DNA of 21,117 bases from the NCBI GenBank assembly GCA_020429465.1, contig JAGQLH010000003.1:1-21117 (forward strand), in the 5' to 3' direction. Both the position numbers and the translations under genes were made by a program. This document shows positions 8,196 to 14,602 of the stretch, one piece after another. Source of the DNA: Candidatus Dojkabacteria bacterium (lineage in GTDB: Bacteria; Patescibacteriota; Dojkabacteria; B142; WJKM01). The notes beneath the pieces were generated by a model. The model was given only the letters and a program-made list of their open reading frames with translations. It was not told the DNA's origin and did no database searches. Positions within the stretch are counted from its first letter, which is position 1, and the number at the start of each line of letters is the position of its first letter.

Positions 8196-8555
8196 ATGGA
8201 TCAAATCTACCGACAACAAATACTTGATCATTACCAAAATCCTCAAAACTTTGGAGCACTTGAGAATGCTACTCACTCGGCAACATTAGAGAATCTTTCA
8301 TGTGGAGACAAAATTACCATACACACATGTATTGAAAATGATCAAATTTCAGATATTTCATTTGAAGGTGAGGGGTGTGCTATTTGTATAGCTTCAGCAT
8401 CTTTATTAACCGAGGAAGTACTTTCTAAATCGACTGATACAGTAGCTAATATGACATACGATTCTATTCAAGATTACTTAGGAATTACTCTCTCTCCCTC
8501 AAGAATCAAATGTGCCCATCTTGCACTTCTTACACTCCAAGAAGCGTTGAAGTAG
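8196..8555 (+). CDS. sufU: SufU-type sulfur transfer protein, compact form
   Basis: A 119-residue protein starting with MDQIYRQQILDHYQNPQN, the typical SufU/IscU N-terminus. The zinc/sulfur residues are C36 and D38 (SCGDKI), C61 (GEGCAIC) and C106 (RIKCAHLAL). The preceding residue is Lys rather than the His of IscU, which favours SufU. SufU normally carries an insertion of about 20 residues between the second and third cysteines that IscU lacks; here the spacing (C61 to C106) is IscU-like, so the insertion is missing. SufU accepts persulfide sulfur from SufS by zinc-ligand exchange. The open frame extends 29 codons upstream into sufS, but homology and the position just after the sufS stop support the ATG at 8196. 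Confidence 0.92.
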   Translation: MDQIYRQQILDHYQNPQNFGALENATHSATLENLSCGDKITIHTCIENDQISDISFEGEGCAICIASASLLTEEVLSKSTDTVANMTYDSIQDYLGITLSPSRIKCAHLALLTLQEALK

Positions 8556-8597
8556 TAAAAAAATACTATATTCGACTCATTTTCATTCTCTTTGCGC

Positions 8598-8603
8598 TAT
8601 AAT
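8598..8603 (+). promoter_or_regulatory. Probable -10 element of the zinc-ribbon gene
   Basis: A perfect TATAAT lies 30 bases before the ATG at 8634. A weak -35 candidate (TTCGAC, 8571-8576) is 21 bases upstream, too far for a normal spacer. The 78-base gap after sufU otherwise shows only AT-rich sequence. Confidence 0.4.
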
Positions 8604-8633
8604 TAAATATATAAATTTGGATTTTTCCATTAT

Positions 8634-9017
8634 ATGCAACAAAATAACGATAGTATGTTGAAAAATATTCGTAAAGTTGCGCCAAAGCATTGTGATAATT
8701 GTGGGGCGAAATATACACCTCGTGATTTCAAAGTCCTTAAGTTGGTGGAAAATAGTGCTCTTATCCATCTTAATTGTTCTGCATGTGCAAATACGTATGT
8801 TATTAATGCATATGTGAACCAAAATGGGCTTTCAAGTCAACGAGTTCCGCTTATCTTGGATTTAGAATCAACAGATGAGGTGGAGAAATTTGCGCAACAG
8901 AATGCCATCAGTAAGAATAATGCTATTGATTTGTTCAATCTCTTATCGAACAACACCTCAATAGAGCAATTATTCAGTACAGATAAAAAACAAGACCAAC
9001 CTTTACGTAAGGTCTAA
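8634..9017 (+). CDS. Small zinc-ribbon protein, function unknown
   Basis: A 127-residue protein. Residues 17-62 form a CxxC-x24-CxxC zinc ribbon (C20, C23, C48, C51) with beta-strand-like sequence between the knuckles (VLKLVENSALIHLNC). Residues 65-127 are predicted to be mostly helical and end in a basic tail (KKQDQPLRKV). I recognise no named family. Ribbons of this kind bind nucleic acid or protein, so a regulatory role is possible but unproven. It lies downstream of sufU on the same strand behind its own -10, and its last 15 bases overlap the end of recF on the opposite strand. Codon use and composition resemble the neighbours, and the ATG is the first in frame. Confidence 0.72.
   Translation: MQQNNDSMLKNIRKVAPKHCDNCGAKYTPRDFKVLKLVENSALIHLNCSACANTYVINAYVNQNGLSSQRVPLILDLESTDEVEKFAQQNAISKNNAIDLFNLLSNNTSIEQLFSTDKKQDQPLRKV
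8984..9015 (-). terminator. Possible intrinsic terminator of recF
   Basis: Reading the minus strand, an AGACC/GGTCT stem (9015-9011 with 8997-8993) encloses a TTAC/GTAA inner pairing and is followed by TTGTTTTTT. It lies inside the 3' end of the convergent zinc-ribbon gene. The stem is short, so the call is tentative. Confidence 0.35.
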
Positions 9018-10136
9018 ATCTAATAAGCTCGATTGTGTTATAAAATCATTCGAGAATTCTTCTTTCGATGTACCAGTTATAAATACCTGGGCACCAGATC
9101 CTTTTACTACATCTTCAAGTCGTTTTCTATTTTTTTCATCAAGCTCAGCCATTACATCATCAAGCAGCATTACTGGCTTTTCTCCTAGGACATCTCGCAA
9201 ATGATGCCACATAGCAAATTTAAAAATTAATGCTACGATCCTCATCTGTCCCCGGGAGCCAAATTCATGAATACTTATCTTTGGTTTAATATCTGATACA
9301 TAGAAAAATGATATATCATCTCGCTGAGGTCCGTACAGAGTCATAGCTGCATTGAGTTCCTTATCCCTTCCTGCTAATAGTTTTTGTTCAAAAGCACTCT
9401 TTATTTCATCTATTCCATTTTCATAGCTATCGACCACCTTGGAAAGATAATCAAAATCAAGCGATTGCAAATCCTGGGCAAAGATTTCATGTGCTAATTT
9501 TTTGACAAATGGTAGTAACTCTACAAGAGTTGCGATCCGATACCCTATTATATCTGCTCCAAATTCAATTAATTTTTCATCCCAATACCCAAGTTGCTTT
9601 TCAGAAGCTTCACTGTTTCGGATCTGCTTAAGAAGCTTATTCCTTTGTTTCAAGGTTTTTGAATAATCACGTTCTAAGGTTGTAAACCCAGGCACGAGCA
9701 TACCTACAAAGTCATCCAACATTGTTCTACGTACATCCGGTGAACCTATAAGGAATTCAATATCTGTGGGAGCAAATACAATTACTGGGAGAGTATGTTT
9801 AAAAGTAGTCTTCTGTCGAGGTACTTCATTTATAAAGTACTTTTTCTGTAATCTATCTTGTTCATTTGAAACTATTACACTTAAAGAATGTTCTTCGCCA
9901 TTACTATCACTAAAAGTACCCTGAAGTTTCGTGAATGGATATGAAGCTCCCCATAAAATAAGATGGCGATCATCACTATGTCGTAATGATCGCCCTCTAC
10001 TAAGATAGTAAATTGTTTCTAGAAAGTTTGTCTTTCCTAATCCATTGTCTCCAACTATAAGTGTGACTCCCGGAGAAAGTGTATATGTCCCCGATAAGTT
10101 CTTAAATTGCTGTAACGACAACGAATTTATATTCAT
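9003..10136 (-). CDS. recF: DNA replication and repair protein RecF
   Basis: A 377-residue SMC-like ATPase of normal RecF length. It begins with NINSLSLQQFKNL, then Walker A GDNGLGKT (29-36) and the RecF-type block LSRGRSLR. The C-terminal signature is FGSRGQMRIVALIFKFA, and the Walker B/D-loop is PVMLLDDVMAELD. RecF works with RecO and RecR to load RecA on gapped DNA at stalled or damaged replication forks. In many bacteria recF follows dnaA and dnaN; here it follows trigger factor with only 7 bases between, so it is probably co-transcribed with tig. It converges with the zinc-ribbon gene. Confidence 0.96.
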   Translation of the reverse strand: MNINSLSLQQFKNLSGTYTLSPGVTLIVGDNGLGKTNFLETIYYLSRGRSLRHSDDRHLILWGASYPFTKLQGTFSDSNGEEHSLSVIVSNEQDRLQKKYFINEVPRQKTTFKHTLPVIVFAPTDIEFLIGSPDVRRTMLDDFVGMLVPGFTTLERDYSKTLKQRNKLLKQIRNSEASEKQLGYWDEKLIEFGADIIGYRIATLVELLPFVKKLAHEIFAQDLQSLDFDYLSKVVDSYENGIDEIKSAFEQKLLAGRDKELNAAMTLYGPQRDDISFFYVSDIKPKISIHEFGSRGQMRIVALIFKFAMWHHLRDVLGEKPVMLLDDVMAELDEKNRKRLEDVVKGSGAQVFITGTSKEEFSNDFITQSSLLDLDLT

Positions 10137-10143
10137 ACATTGA

Positions 10144-11169
10144 TTACTTCCCCTCTACTTCTGACAAAATCCATTTAAGAGCTTTTTGACGAAGCATAAC
10201 GTCTGCAACTTGTGCTTTTGCTCGAGGATTACTATATTCTTCTTTCATAGATTCATCTTCCAATTTCTCAATTTCAGCGTCTACTTCTTTTGGTTCTATT
10301 TTCATTCCATTTTCTCGGATGATTTTTATGAGTAGTAGATCTGTTGCAACTCTTTCGGACACATCAGATTTCCACTCTTTCCGTAATTCCTCCATTGAAC
10401 TTTTTTGATTCCTTAGGAAATCATCTACATCTAGGTTCAAATCAGTAATTCTTTTTCTATAATCATTTTCGCGAGAGTCTAGTTCTAACTCAATAATTTT
10501 TTCTGGTACTGGAACTTTACTTGATTTTACTGCTTCTTGCAGAATATCAGCTTGATATTTTTCTTCAGTATACTGTTTCTTCTGACTCTCGAGCGTTTGT
10601 TTAATCACCTTCTTCAATTCATCTACAGTACTAATATTCTCCATCCCAAGAGTCTTTACCCATTCGTCATCAAGTTTAGGCTTTTTTGCTTTTTTGTCAT
10701 CTGATTTCTTTTCAGATTCTTCAAGCATATTATCAATAACTTTCTGAATATCTTTATCAGTTACCTCTGCACTTTCTTTCTTTACCTTTATCTTAGAAAT
10801 TTTCCCTAATTTAAATTCAGGAAATACAGTGAATTTAGCAGAAAACTCGATTCCTTCCTTTGGATCAAGCTTTTCAACCTTATAGTCCACTCGCGTTATT
10901 GGTTCAAGCTTTTCCTTTGCTACAATTTCACTTGTAATTTGAGGTAAGATTGCATTTAGCGTTTCTTCGTAAACCCGTGGTCCTAAGTGAGCTTTTGCAA
11001 CATGCTCAGGGACATTCCCTTTTCTAAACCCCTTTATACTTAATTCTTTTGAAAGCTGTTTGAGCTTTTTATCTGACTCTTTCTCGAATCGAACATGATC
11101 AAGACTAATATGGAGTGCCATTTCTGAATCATCTCCCATTTCTTTTTTATACGAATAATCGTCTGCCAT
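10144..11169 (-). CDS. tig: Trigger factor lacking the PPIase domain
   Basis: A 341-residue protein. The ribosome-binding signature GFRKGNVPEHVAKAHLG lies at 47-63, and the N-domain continues through YEETLNAILPQ. The segment FTVFPEFKLGKISKIKV follows at about 113-129. Next comes a charged linker rich in K and D (about 150-168), then directly the helical C-terminal chaperone domain with EKIIELELDSRENDYRKRI. The FKBP-type prolyl isomerase domain of typical trigger factors (about 430 residues) is absent. The protein would bind ribosomes near the exit tunnel and shield nascent chains without isomerase activity. The first 16 residues (MADDYSYKKEMGDDSE) are an acidic extension not typical of the family; M17 is an alternative start. 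The ATG at 11169 is favoured by a promoter about 30 bases upstream. Confidence 0.9.
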   Translation of the reverse strand: MADDYSYKKEMGDDSEMALHISLDHVRFEKESDKKLKQLSKELSIKGFRKGNVPEHVAKAHLGPRVYEETLNAILPQITSEIVAKEKLEPITRVDYKVEKLDPKEGIEFSAKFTVFPEFKLGKISKIKVKKESAEVTDKDIQKVIDNMLEESEKKSDDKKAKKPKLDDEWVKTLGMENISTVDELKKVIKQTLESQKKQYTEEKYQADILQEAVKSSKVPVPEKIIELELDSRENDYRKRITDLNLDVDDFLRNQKSSMEELRKEWKSDVSERVATDLLLIKIIRENGMKIEPKEVDAEIEKLEDESMKEEYSNPRAKAQVADVMLRQKALKWILSEVEGK

Positions 11170-11198
11170 ACCTAATTTTTTGTAATATTAAACGCGGT

Positions 11199-11207
11199 AT
11201 TATAGCA
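11199..11207 (-). promoter_or_regulatory. Extended -10 promoter of tig-recF
   Basis: On the minus strand TGC-TATAAT is a perfect extended -10 ending about 30 bases before the tig ATG, with a predicted leader of about 22 bases. No -35 is visible. The string including the following ACC matches the sufD promoter over 12 bases. Confidence 0.6.
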
Positions 11208-11231
11208 CTTAGGAGATATTCTCACACAGAC

Positions 11232-11441
11232 TTATTCTTCTTCCGAATCAGAATGTAGTGACGGATCATCTTCATCTAAGTCCTCATCATCGTCAGAAGA
11301 ATCTGGTTCATCATCGTCTCCAACGTATTCATCTATGAAATGATCAAGAGATTCATCATCATCATCGTCAAGGTAATCGGTTACCCCACCAGAAACTCCA
11401 TCATCGTCATCATATGGCCAATCGCCGTAATCATCTGCCAT
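11232..11441 (-). CDS. Extremely acidic small protein, function unknown
   Basis: A 69-residue protein with 27 Asp and 8 Glu (35 of 69) and no Lys or Arg. Runs such as YDDDDG and LDDDDDES alternate with a few aromatic and hydrophobic residues (DWPY, DHFIDEYV). The composition predicts an unfolded polyanion. Known analogues of this composition are acidic tails of RNA polymerase delta subunits and histone or nucleic-acid-mimic chaperones, but no conserved domain is present, so none of these can be claimed. It has a good promoter (11494-11521) and lies 62 bases upstream of tig on the same strand. Its first five residues, MADDY, and 13 of its first 15 coding bases match the start of tig. It is probably real, because the frame stays open with an upstream promoter, though low-complexity GAT repeats can fake frames. 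Confidence 0.6.
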   Translation of the reverse strand: MADDYGDWPYDDDDGVSGGVTDYLDDDDDESLDHFIDEYVGDDDEPDSSDDDEDLDEDDPSLHSDSEEE

Positions 11442-11465
11442 ATCTATTACTGTAAAAAATAATAT

Positions 11466-11480
11466 GTACTAGAGTAGTAC
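11466..11480. promoter_or_regulatory. Inverted repeat in the leader of the acidic-protein gene
   Basis: GTACTA-GAG-TAGTAC is a perfect 6-base inverted repeat with a 3-base centre, 25 bases before the ATG of the acidic protein and just downstream of the predicted transcription start. It could be an operator for a dimeric regulator or a small leader hairpin. Confidence 0.35.
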
Positions 11481-11493
11481 CCAATGGAACCAG

Positions 11494-11521
11494 ATTAAAT
11501 GATAGAATCCCGGATTGTCAA
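11494..11521 (-). promoter_or_regulatory. Promoter of the acidic-protein gene
   Basis: On the minus strand a perfect TTGACA (11521-11516) and TTTAAT (11499-11494) are separated by 16 bases. The predicted start near 11487 gives a leader of about 46 bases. This is the only perfect -35 seen in the window. Confidence 0.55.
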
Positions 11522-11581
11522 GCGAAATTTGGCTATTTTTTATTGAAATCTTTTAACCTCAAAACCGATTTACATAGTACA

Positions 11582-11610
11582 TTGCATTAAGTATATAATC
11601 GTGATATACT
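11582..11610 (+). promoter_or_regulatory. Strong promoter of the small membrane protein / RNA region
   Basis: TTGCAT (11582-11587) and TATACT (11605-11610) are spaced 17 bases apart, with TGA immediately before the -10 (extended -10). An overlapping alternative -10, TATAAT at 11594-11599, has TTTACA at 11569-11574 (19-base spacer). Transcription would start near 11617, about 18 bases before the ATG at 11635. Confidence 0.6.
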
Positions 11611-11634
11611 ATTGCTATAAGATTAAAAACTTCC

Positions 11635-11832
11635 ATGGGACCATTAGAACAATTTGCTAACAATCAAGAATTTATTGCTAGTTTATGGGCAAATAAAGAA
11701 GAGCTCGGTACTGCATTAATTATCTTGGCAACAACACTCTGCGTACTTTGGTGTTTACCAGGGGAATCTAGTGAAAGTGATGTAGGTGAGGACACTCCTC
11801 CAATCCAACCACCACATAATGATAAGCAATAA
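11635..11832 (+). CDS. Small single-pass membrane protein, function unknown
   Basis: A 65-residue protein. Residues 1-25 are polar or amphipathic (NNQEFIASLWANKEE), residues about 26-43 form one hydrophobic segment (LGTALIILATTLCVLWCL) with two cysteines, and the tail (44-65) is acidic and proline-rich (SSESDVGEDTPPIQPP). No signal peptidase site is evident; it looks like a membrane anchor with a soluble tail. It has a strong promoter with a leader of about 18 bases, and it is followed 13 bases later by a region that folds well as RNA, so both may lie on one transcript. No family was recognised. Small size and lack of a ribosome binding site keep confidence moderate, but the segmental composition looks like a real peptide. 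Confidence 0.5.
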   Translation: MGPLEQFANNQEFIASLWANKEELGTALIILATTLCVLWCLPGESSESDVGEDTPPIQPPHNDKQ

Positions 11833-11845
11833 GTAGAACCTTATA

Positions 11846-12048
11846 CTCAATCTCTACCTAAATCACAAGACTCTCACTGTTATGAGAGAATAGCACTACT
11901 TCTAAATGAGCTGAGTACTTAAGTCCTTCACGGAGCATAGTGAATACCAAGATGAGCAAATAAAGGATTCACATAGGTAGAATAATCTATATGCTTCTAA
12001 TCCAACCCCGCTTTCAGGTCGATAACACTATTTGGATTGAGGTGAGAT
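11846..12048 (+). ncRNA. Candidate structured RNA or leader in the 326-base gap before the HAD gene
   Basis: The gap 11833-12158 has no plausible gene. Hand folding gives four elements. (a) A closing stem pairs 11850-11864 with 12035-12048: AUCUC/GAGAU, ACCU/AGGU and AAUC/GAUU, with one bulge and one mismatch. (b) A hairpin CUCUCA/UGAGAG (11871-11876 with 11883-11888) has a 6-base loop. (c) A long arm pairs 11916-11928 with 11963-11969 and 11974-11979, 13 pairs broken only by a 4-base bulge, and holds an inner CAC/GUG. (d) A hairpin AAUCCAA/UUGGAUU (11999-12005 with 12032-12038) competes with the closing stem. Arm (c) includes two G-U pairs that would be A-C on the other strand, favouring the plus strand. 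None of the conserved sequences I know of RNase P, SRP, tmRNA, T-box or common riboswitches is present. Chance folding cannot be excluded. Confidence 0.35.
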
Positions 12049-12077
12049 ATATAGATTGAATGATACAATAACTGAAG

Positions 12078-12089
12078 TTTCGATCGAAA
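12078..12089. promoter_or_regulatory. Perfect 12-base palindrome upstream of the HAD gene
   Basis: TTTCGATCGAAA is self-complementary and centred about 35 bases upstream of the probable -10 at 12118-12123. It has the size and position of an operator for a dimeric repressor or activator. No second copy was noticed in the window. Confidence 0.4.
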
Positions 12090-12117
12090 TTATTACCCTT
12101 CTTTTCTATATACCCTC

Positions 12118-12123
12118 TATAAT
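12118..12123 (+). promoter_or_regulatory. Probable -10 element of the HAD-tmk-LOG gene run
   Basis: A perfect TATAAT lies 35 bases before the HAD ATG. A weak TTACCC (12093-12098) lies 19 bases upstream. It is the best promoter candidate for this three-gene plus-strand run. Confidence 0.4.
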
Positions 12124-12158
12124 AGAATCGTTTCATTCATTTCTCATATCTATTTTAA

Positions 12159-12878
12159 ATGATTTCCACAATTCTTTTCGACTGGGATGGATGTATTGTA
12201 AATTCTTTACCTACGTGGCTGAGTGCATACCATACCGTTCTACAAAACTTTGCAACCGACATATCTGATAAAGAAATAGTTAGCAAATTATTTGGTAAAT
12301 GGAATGCTTGGGAATCTGTAGGCATACCCAAAAAATATGTCCCTTTGTGTAATCAGGAACTTTCACGTATTGTATTCGATGGAATAGAAAGTACTCCTCT
12401 CCACACCGAAGTGAAAGAAACATTGGGAGAGCTCTATGAACTTGGGGTTACCATGGGAGTTATCACGACTAATCGGCGAAAAATAATCGAGAGACACATG
12501 CATCACCTAGGAATACAATCTCTTTTTGATATCGTTATAACTGCTGATGATTGTTCTCGTCATAAACCCCACCCTGATCCAATTTTAAAAGCACTTGATA
12601 CACTCAACTCCCCAGGTGATAAAACTCTTATGATTGGAGATTCACAGCACGATATCCTAGCTGCTAAAAATGCTGGAATACCGAATTGTATTTTTTATCC
12701 AGAGCCAAATCAGTTATTCTATAAACGGTCAGAATTGGAAGCTCTTAAACCAACTTACTTTATTGAACAAATGTCTTATCTTGTTTCAATTGCACAGAAA
12801 GAAAAACTACCCATACCAATTGTAGATGAATTAGCCGATGATTATATTGATGGCGAGAGCATAGAAGATGGTGAGTAG
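12159..12878 (+). CDS. HAD-superfamily phosphatase, phosphoglycolate phosphatase-like
   Basis: A 239-residue protein with all four HAD motifs: motif I FDWDGCIVNS (D8 nucleophile, D10 acid/base), motif II ITTN, motif III with the lysine in RHKPHPDP, and motif IV GDSQHD. A helical cap (about 15-85) sits between motifs I and II, as in Gph/PpaX/beta-phosphoglucomutase relatives. Motif I has Cys where most members have Thr (DxDGT), a tolerable but unusual change. The acidic C-terminal tail (ADDYIDGESIEDGE) is extra. Likely substrates are small phosphate esters such as phosphoglycolate, a nucleotide or pyrophosphate; these cannot be separated by sequence alone. It is followed by tmk after 44 bases. 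The candidate RNA and a palindrome lie upstream, so it may be the regulated gene. Confidence 0.85.
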   Translation: MISTILFDWDGCIVNSLPTWLSAYHTVLQNFATDISDKEIVSKLFGKWNAWESVGIPKKYVPLCNQELSRIVFDGIESTPLHTEVKETLGELYELGVTMGVITTNRRKIIERHMHHLGIQSLFDIVITADDCSRHKPHPDPILKALDTLNSPGDKTLMIGDSQHDILAAKNAGIPNCIFYPEPNQLFYKRSELEALKPTYFIEQMSYLVSIAQKEKLPIPIVDELADDYIDGESIEDGE

Positions 12879-12922
12879 GAATATTTTTCTTTAGTATTTT
12901 TATGTAATTCAAAAAACTAACT

Positions 12923-13603
12923 ATGACACAAAAAGGGAAATTTATCATCATTGAAGGAACTGATGGTTCTGGCAAAACGACACAGTTAGAAGAACTTAAA
13001 GATTATTTAGAGACACAAGGAACAACTGTAAAAGTAATTGATTTCCCCCAATATGAAGAGTTCTGGGGATCTATGGTAGGACGATTTTTGTCAGGCGAAT
13101 TTGGGAAATTAGAGGATGTAAATCCATATATAATTGCCCCTGCATATATGCTTGATCAAGCAACACAAAGTAAAAATATTATTGAGTGGATAAACAAAGG
13201 ATATATCGTTCTATCAAACAGGTATGTTACTTCGTCTATGGCACATCAAACATGTAAATTTTCCAATACAGAAGAACAAAACAAATTCCTTTCTTGGCTG
13301 ACTGAAGCTGCGTACAACCACATTGGACTCATCAAAGAAGACATCACAATCGTACTCTCTGCTGATCCCAAAATATCAAAAGAGTTAGCACAGCAATCAA
13401 AGCATCGAAAAACAAATTACACCAGAGGAATAGATATTGCTGAAGACCATGAAAGTCATATCTCTGACTCTGCACATATGTATAAATCTCTTTGTGAACG
13501 ATTCGATACATGGCATTTAATTGATTGTATGAATGACTCGAAAATCGACTCAATAGAAAATATTCATAAAAAAATAGTTGCCCTTATTACAGATATTCTT
13601 TAA
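12923..13603 (+). CDS. tmk: Thymidylate kinase
   Basis: A 226-residue P-loop kinase. Walker A is EGTDGSGKTT (11-20), followed by TQLEELKDYLETQG, FPQYEEFWG (the substrate-binding FP motif) and SNRYVTSSMAHQ. In bacterial Tmk the last block is usually DRYxxSxxAYQ; here Asn replaces Asp and His replaces Tyr. It converts dTMP to dTDP with ATP, the step after ThyA, whose gene lies 2 kb away on the other strand. The C-terminal lid region (KHRKTNYTRGIDIAEDHESHI) carries basic residues expected to contact phosphates. It sits between the HAD and LOG genes in a plus-strand run with 44- and 39-base gaps. Confidence 0.9.
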   Translation: MTQKGKFIIIEGTDGSGKTTQLEELKDYLETQGTTVKVIDFPQYEEFWGSMVGRFLSGEFGKLEDVNPYIIAPAYMLDQATQSKNIIEWINKGYIVLSNRYVTSSMAHQTCKFSNTEEQNKFLSWLTEAAYNHIGLIKEDITIVLSADPKISKELAQQSKHRKTNYTRGIDIAEDHESHISDSAHMYKSLCERFDTWHLIDCMNDSKIDSIENIHKKIVALITDIL

Positions 13604-13642
13604 TATTTCTATACAGCTTTTAACTATATACACCAAATTATT

Positions 13643-14254
13643 ATGAATGAAGCCCAATTACATGACCTCGAGAATTTAACAGTAGTAGTATTTGCAGGTG
13701 CACATTACGGTAATAACCCAGATCACCAATATGTTGCTTACGAAATGGGAAAACTAATAGCAGAAGCTGGGTATGAATTGGCGAATGGAGCCGGTGATGG
13801 ACTCATGGAAGAAGTAAGTAAAGGCGCGAAAGAAGCAGGTGGGAAAGTTTTTGGTGTTGGGCTAAAAGGATTCACTCCTAATCAATACCTCGATGTATAT
13901 CATGAGAGAGTTGGTATTCACTCTAGACAAAGCTATTTATTTTCAAAAGGCGATGCTTTTATTTGTCTTCCAGGTGGAATGGGAACACTGTACGAAATCA
14001 TGGAAATATCCGAACTCAAGAAATTAGCTGAAGTTGAACCTGAGCCAGTAATCATTATCAACCACGAAGGGTTCTATGATGATTATAAACACCAGTTAGA
14101 AAGAATGAGATCTACTGGATTCATCCCAAATAGCATAGAACAATTTGTTGAATTTGTATCGACTCCTGCGGAGGCTATGGAAGTTATCAACAACTTCTAC
14201 AAAAAATGGGAGCAACAAACAAAAACTGAATCAGCTAATAACAGTACCACCTAG
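13643..14254 (+). CDS. LOG-family protein (nucleoside 5'-monophosphate phosphoribohydrolase-like)
   Basis: A 203-residue Rossmann-like protein. The family signature PGGMGTLYE is at 110-118, preceded by NGAGDGLMEEVSKGAKEAGGKVFGVG (48-73) in place of the usual GGGxxGLM. The N-terminal VVFAGAHYGNNPDHQYVAYEMGKLIAEAGYEL is the expected first beta-alpha unit. R95 in HSRQSYLF corresponds to the conserved catalytic arginine block. LOG proteins, often misannotated as lysine decarboxylases, release the base from nucleoside monophosphates. Next to tmk, a nucleotide salvage or housecleaning role is reasonable. The last 24 bases overlap the end of the convergent gene at 14231-14575. Confidence 0.88.
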   Translation: MNEAQLHDLENLTVVVFAGAHYGNNPDHQYVAYEMGKLIAEAGYELANGAGDGLMEEVSKGAKEAGGKVFGVGLKGFTPNQYLDVYHERVGIHSRQSYLFSKGDAFICLPGGMGTLYEIMEISELKKLAEVEPEPVIIINHEGFYDDYKHQLERMRSTGFIPNSIEQFVEFVSTPAEAMEVINNFYKKWEQQTKTESANNSTT

Positions 14255-14575
14255 GAATGTAATCAGCTCTAGTATTTTAGCTTTCATTTCTCCATAGACT
14301 TCAAATTTAGTCTCTATTCTAAAATTTGCAGTGCGTAGTTCTGGTTCATCATAGAAAAATACCGTAATGCCGAAGTATTCGCGTTCAGTCCCCTCAAGCT
14401 CGCTATAAGGCATCCTGAATTCCCGTTCTACAATAGGCAAGGACTCCTCAGAAAACTGTGCAGTTACCGTTGCCATCACAGTATCTTCACTTTTTCTATT
14501 AGCTTCATCTTGTGCTATCTTTTCAGGGTTAATTGTTTGGGGGACCCCTTCTGGTGGGGAGGAAGAATTAAACAT
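14231..14575 (-). CDS. Uncharacterised 114-residue protein
   Basis: A soluble protein of 114 residues with no signal peptide or membrane segment. Residues 1-30 are proline-rich and polar (MFNSSSPPEGVPQ); residues about 35-114 look like an alpha-beta domain with alternating strands (TVMATVTAQF, YFGITVFFYD, ANFRIETKFEVYG) and a C-terminal helix. I recognise no family. It is the last gene of the minus-strand dcd-to-here run, 27 bases after the membrane-anchored gene, with which it may work. It is the only one of 27 complete genes with an assigned stop to end in TGA. Read-through would add 45 residues that are pure antisense of the LOG gene, so TGA most likely is the true stop. Confidence 0.65.
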   Translation of the reverse strand: MFNSSSPPEGVPQTINPEKIAQDEANRKSEDTVMATVTAQFSEESLPIVEREFRMPYSELEGTEREYFGITVFFYDEPELRTANFRIETKFEVYGEMKAKILELITFLGGTVIS

Positions 14576-14602
14576 ACTACAATAAAGACTTGATGTATTT
14601 TA

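Noticed and set aside
8583..8822. 79-codon minus-strand frame opposite the zinc-ribbon gene
   Set aside because: Antisense to the CxxC/CxxC-coding frame, which has a matching promoter; product looks random.
11846..12048. The folded region as RNase P RNA, SRP RNA, tmRNA or 6S RNA
   Set aside because: The conserved core sequences of the first three (for example GAGGAAAGUCC, the SRP GGAA/AGCA loop, the tmRNA alanine acceptor with CCA end) are absent on both strands, and the large central bubble of 6S does not match the fold.
12056..12268. 70-codon plus-strand frame over the start of the HAD gene
   Set aside because: It overlaps the clearly coding HAD frame by 110 bases and its product has no protein-like features beyond AT-rich hydrophobic bias.
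14231..14233. TGA as a recoded sense codon in the 114-residue gene
   Set aside because: Read-through adds 45 residues that are antisense to the LOG gene and not protein-like; normal termination is simpler.
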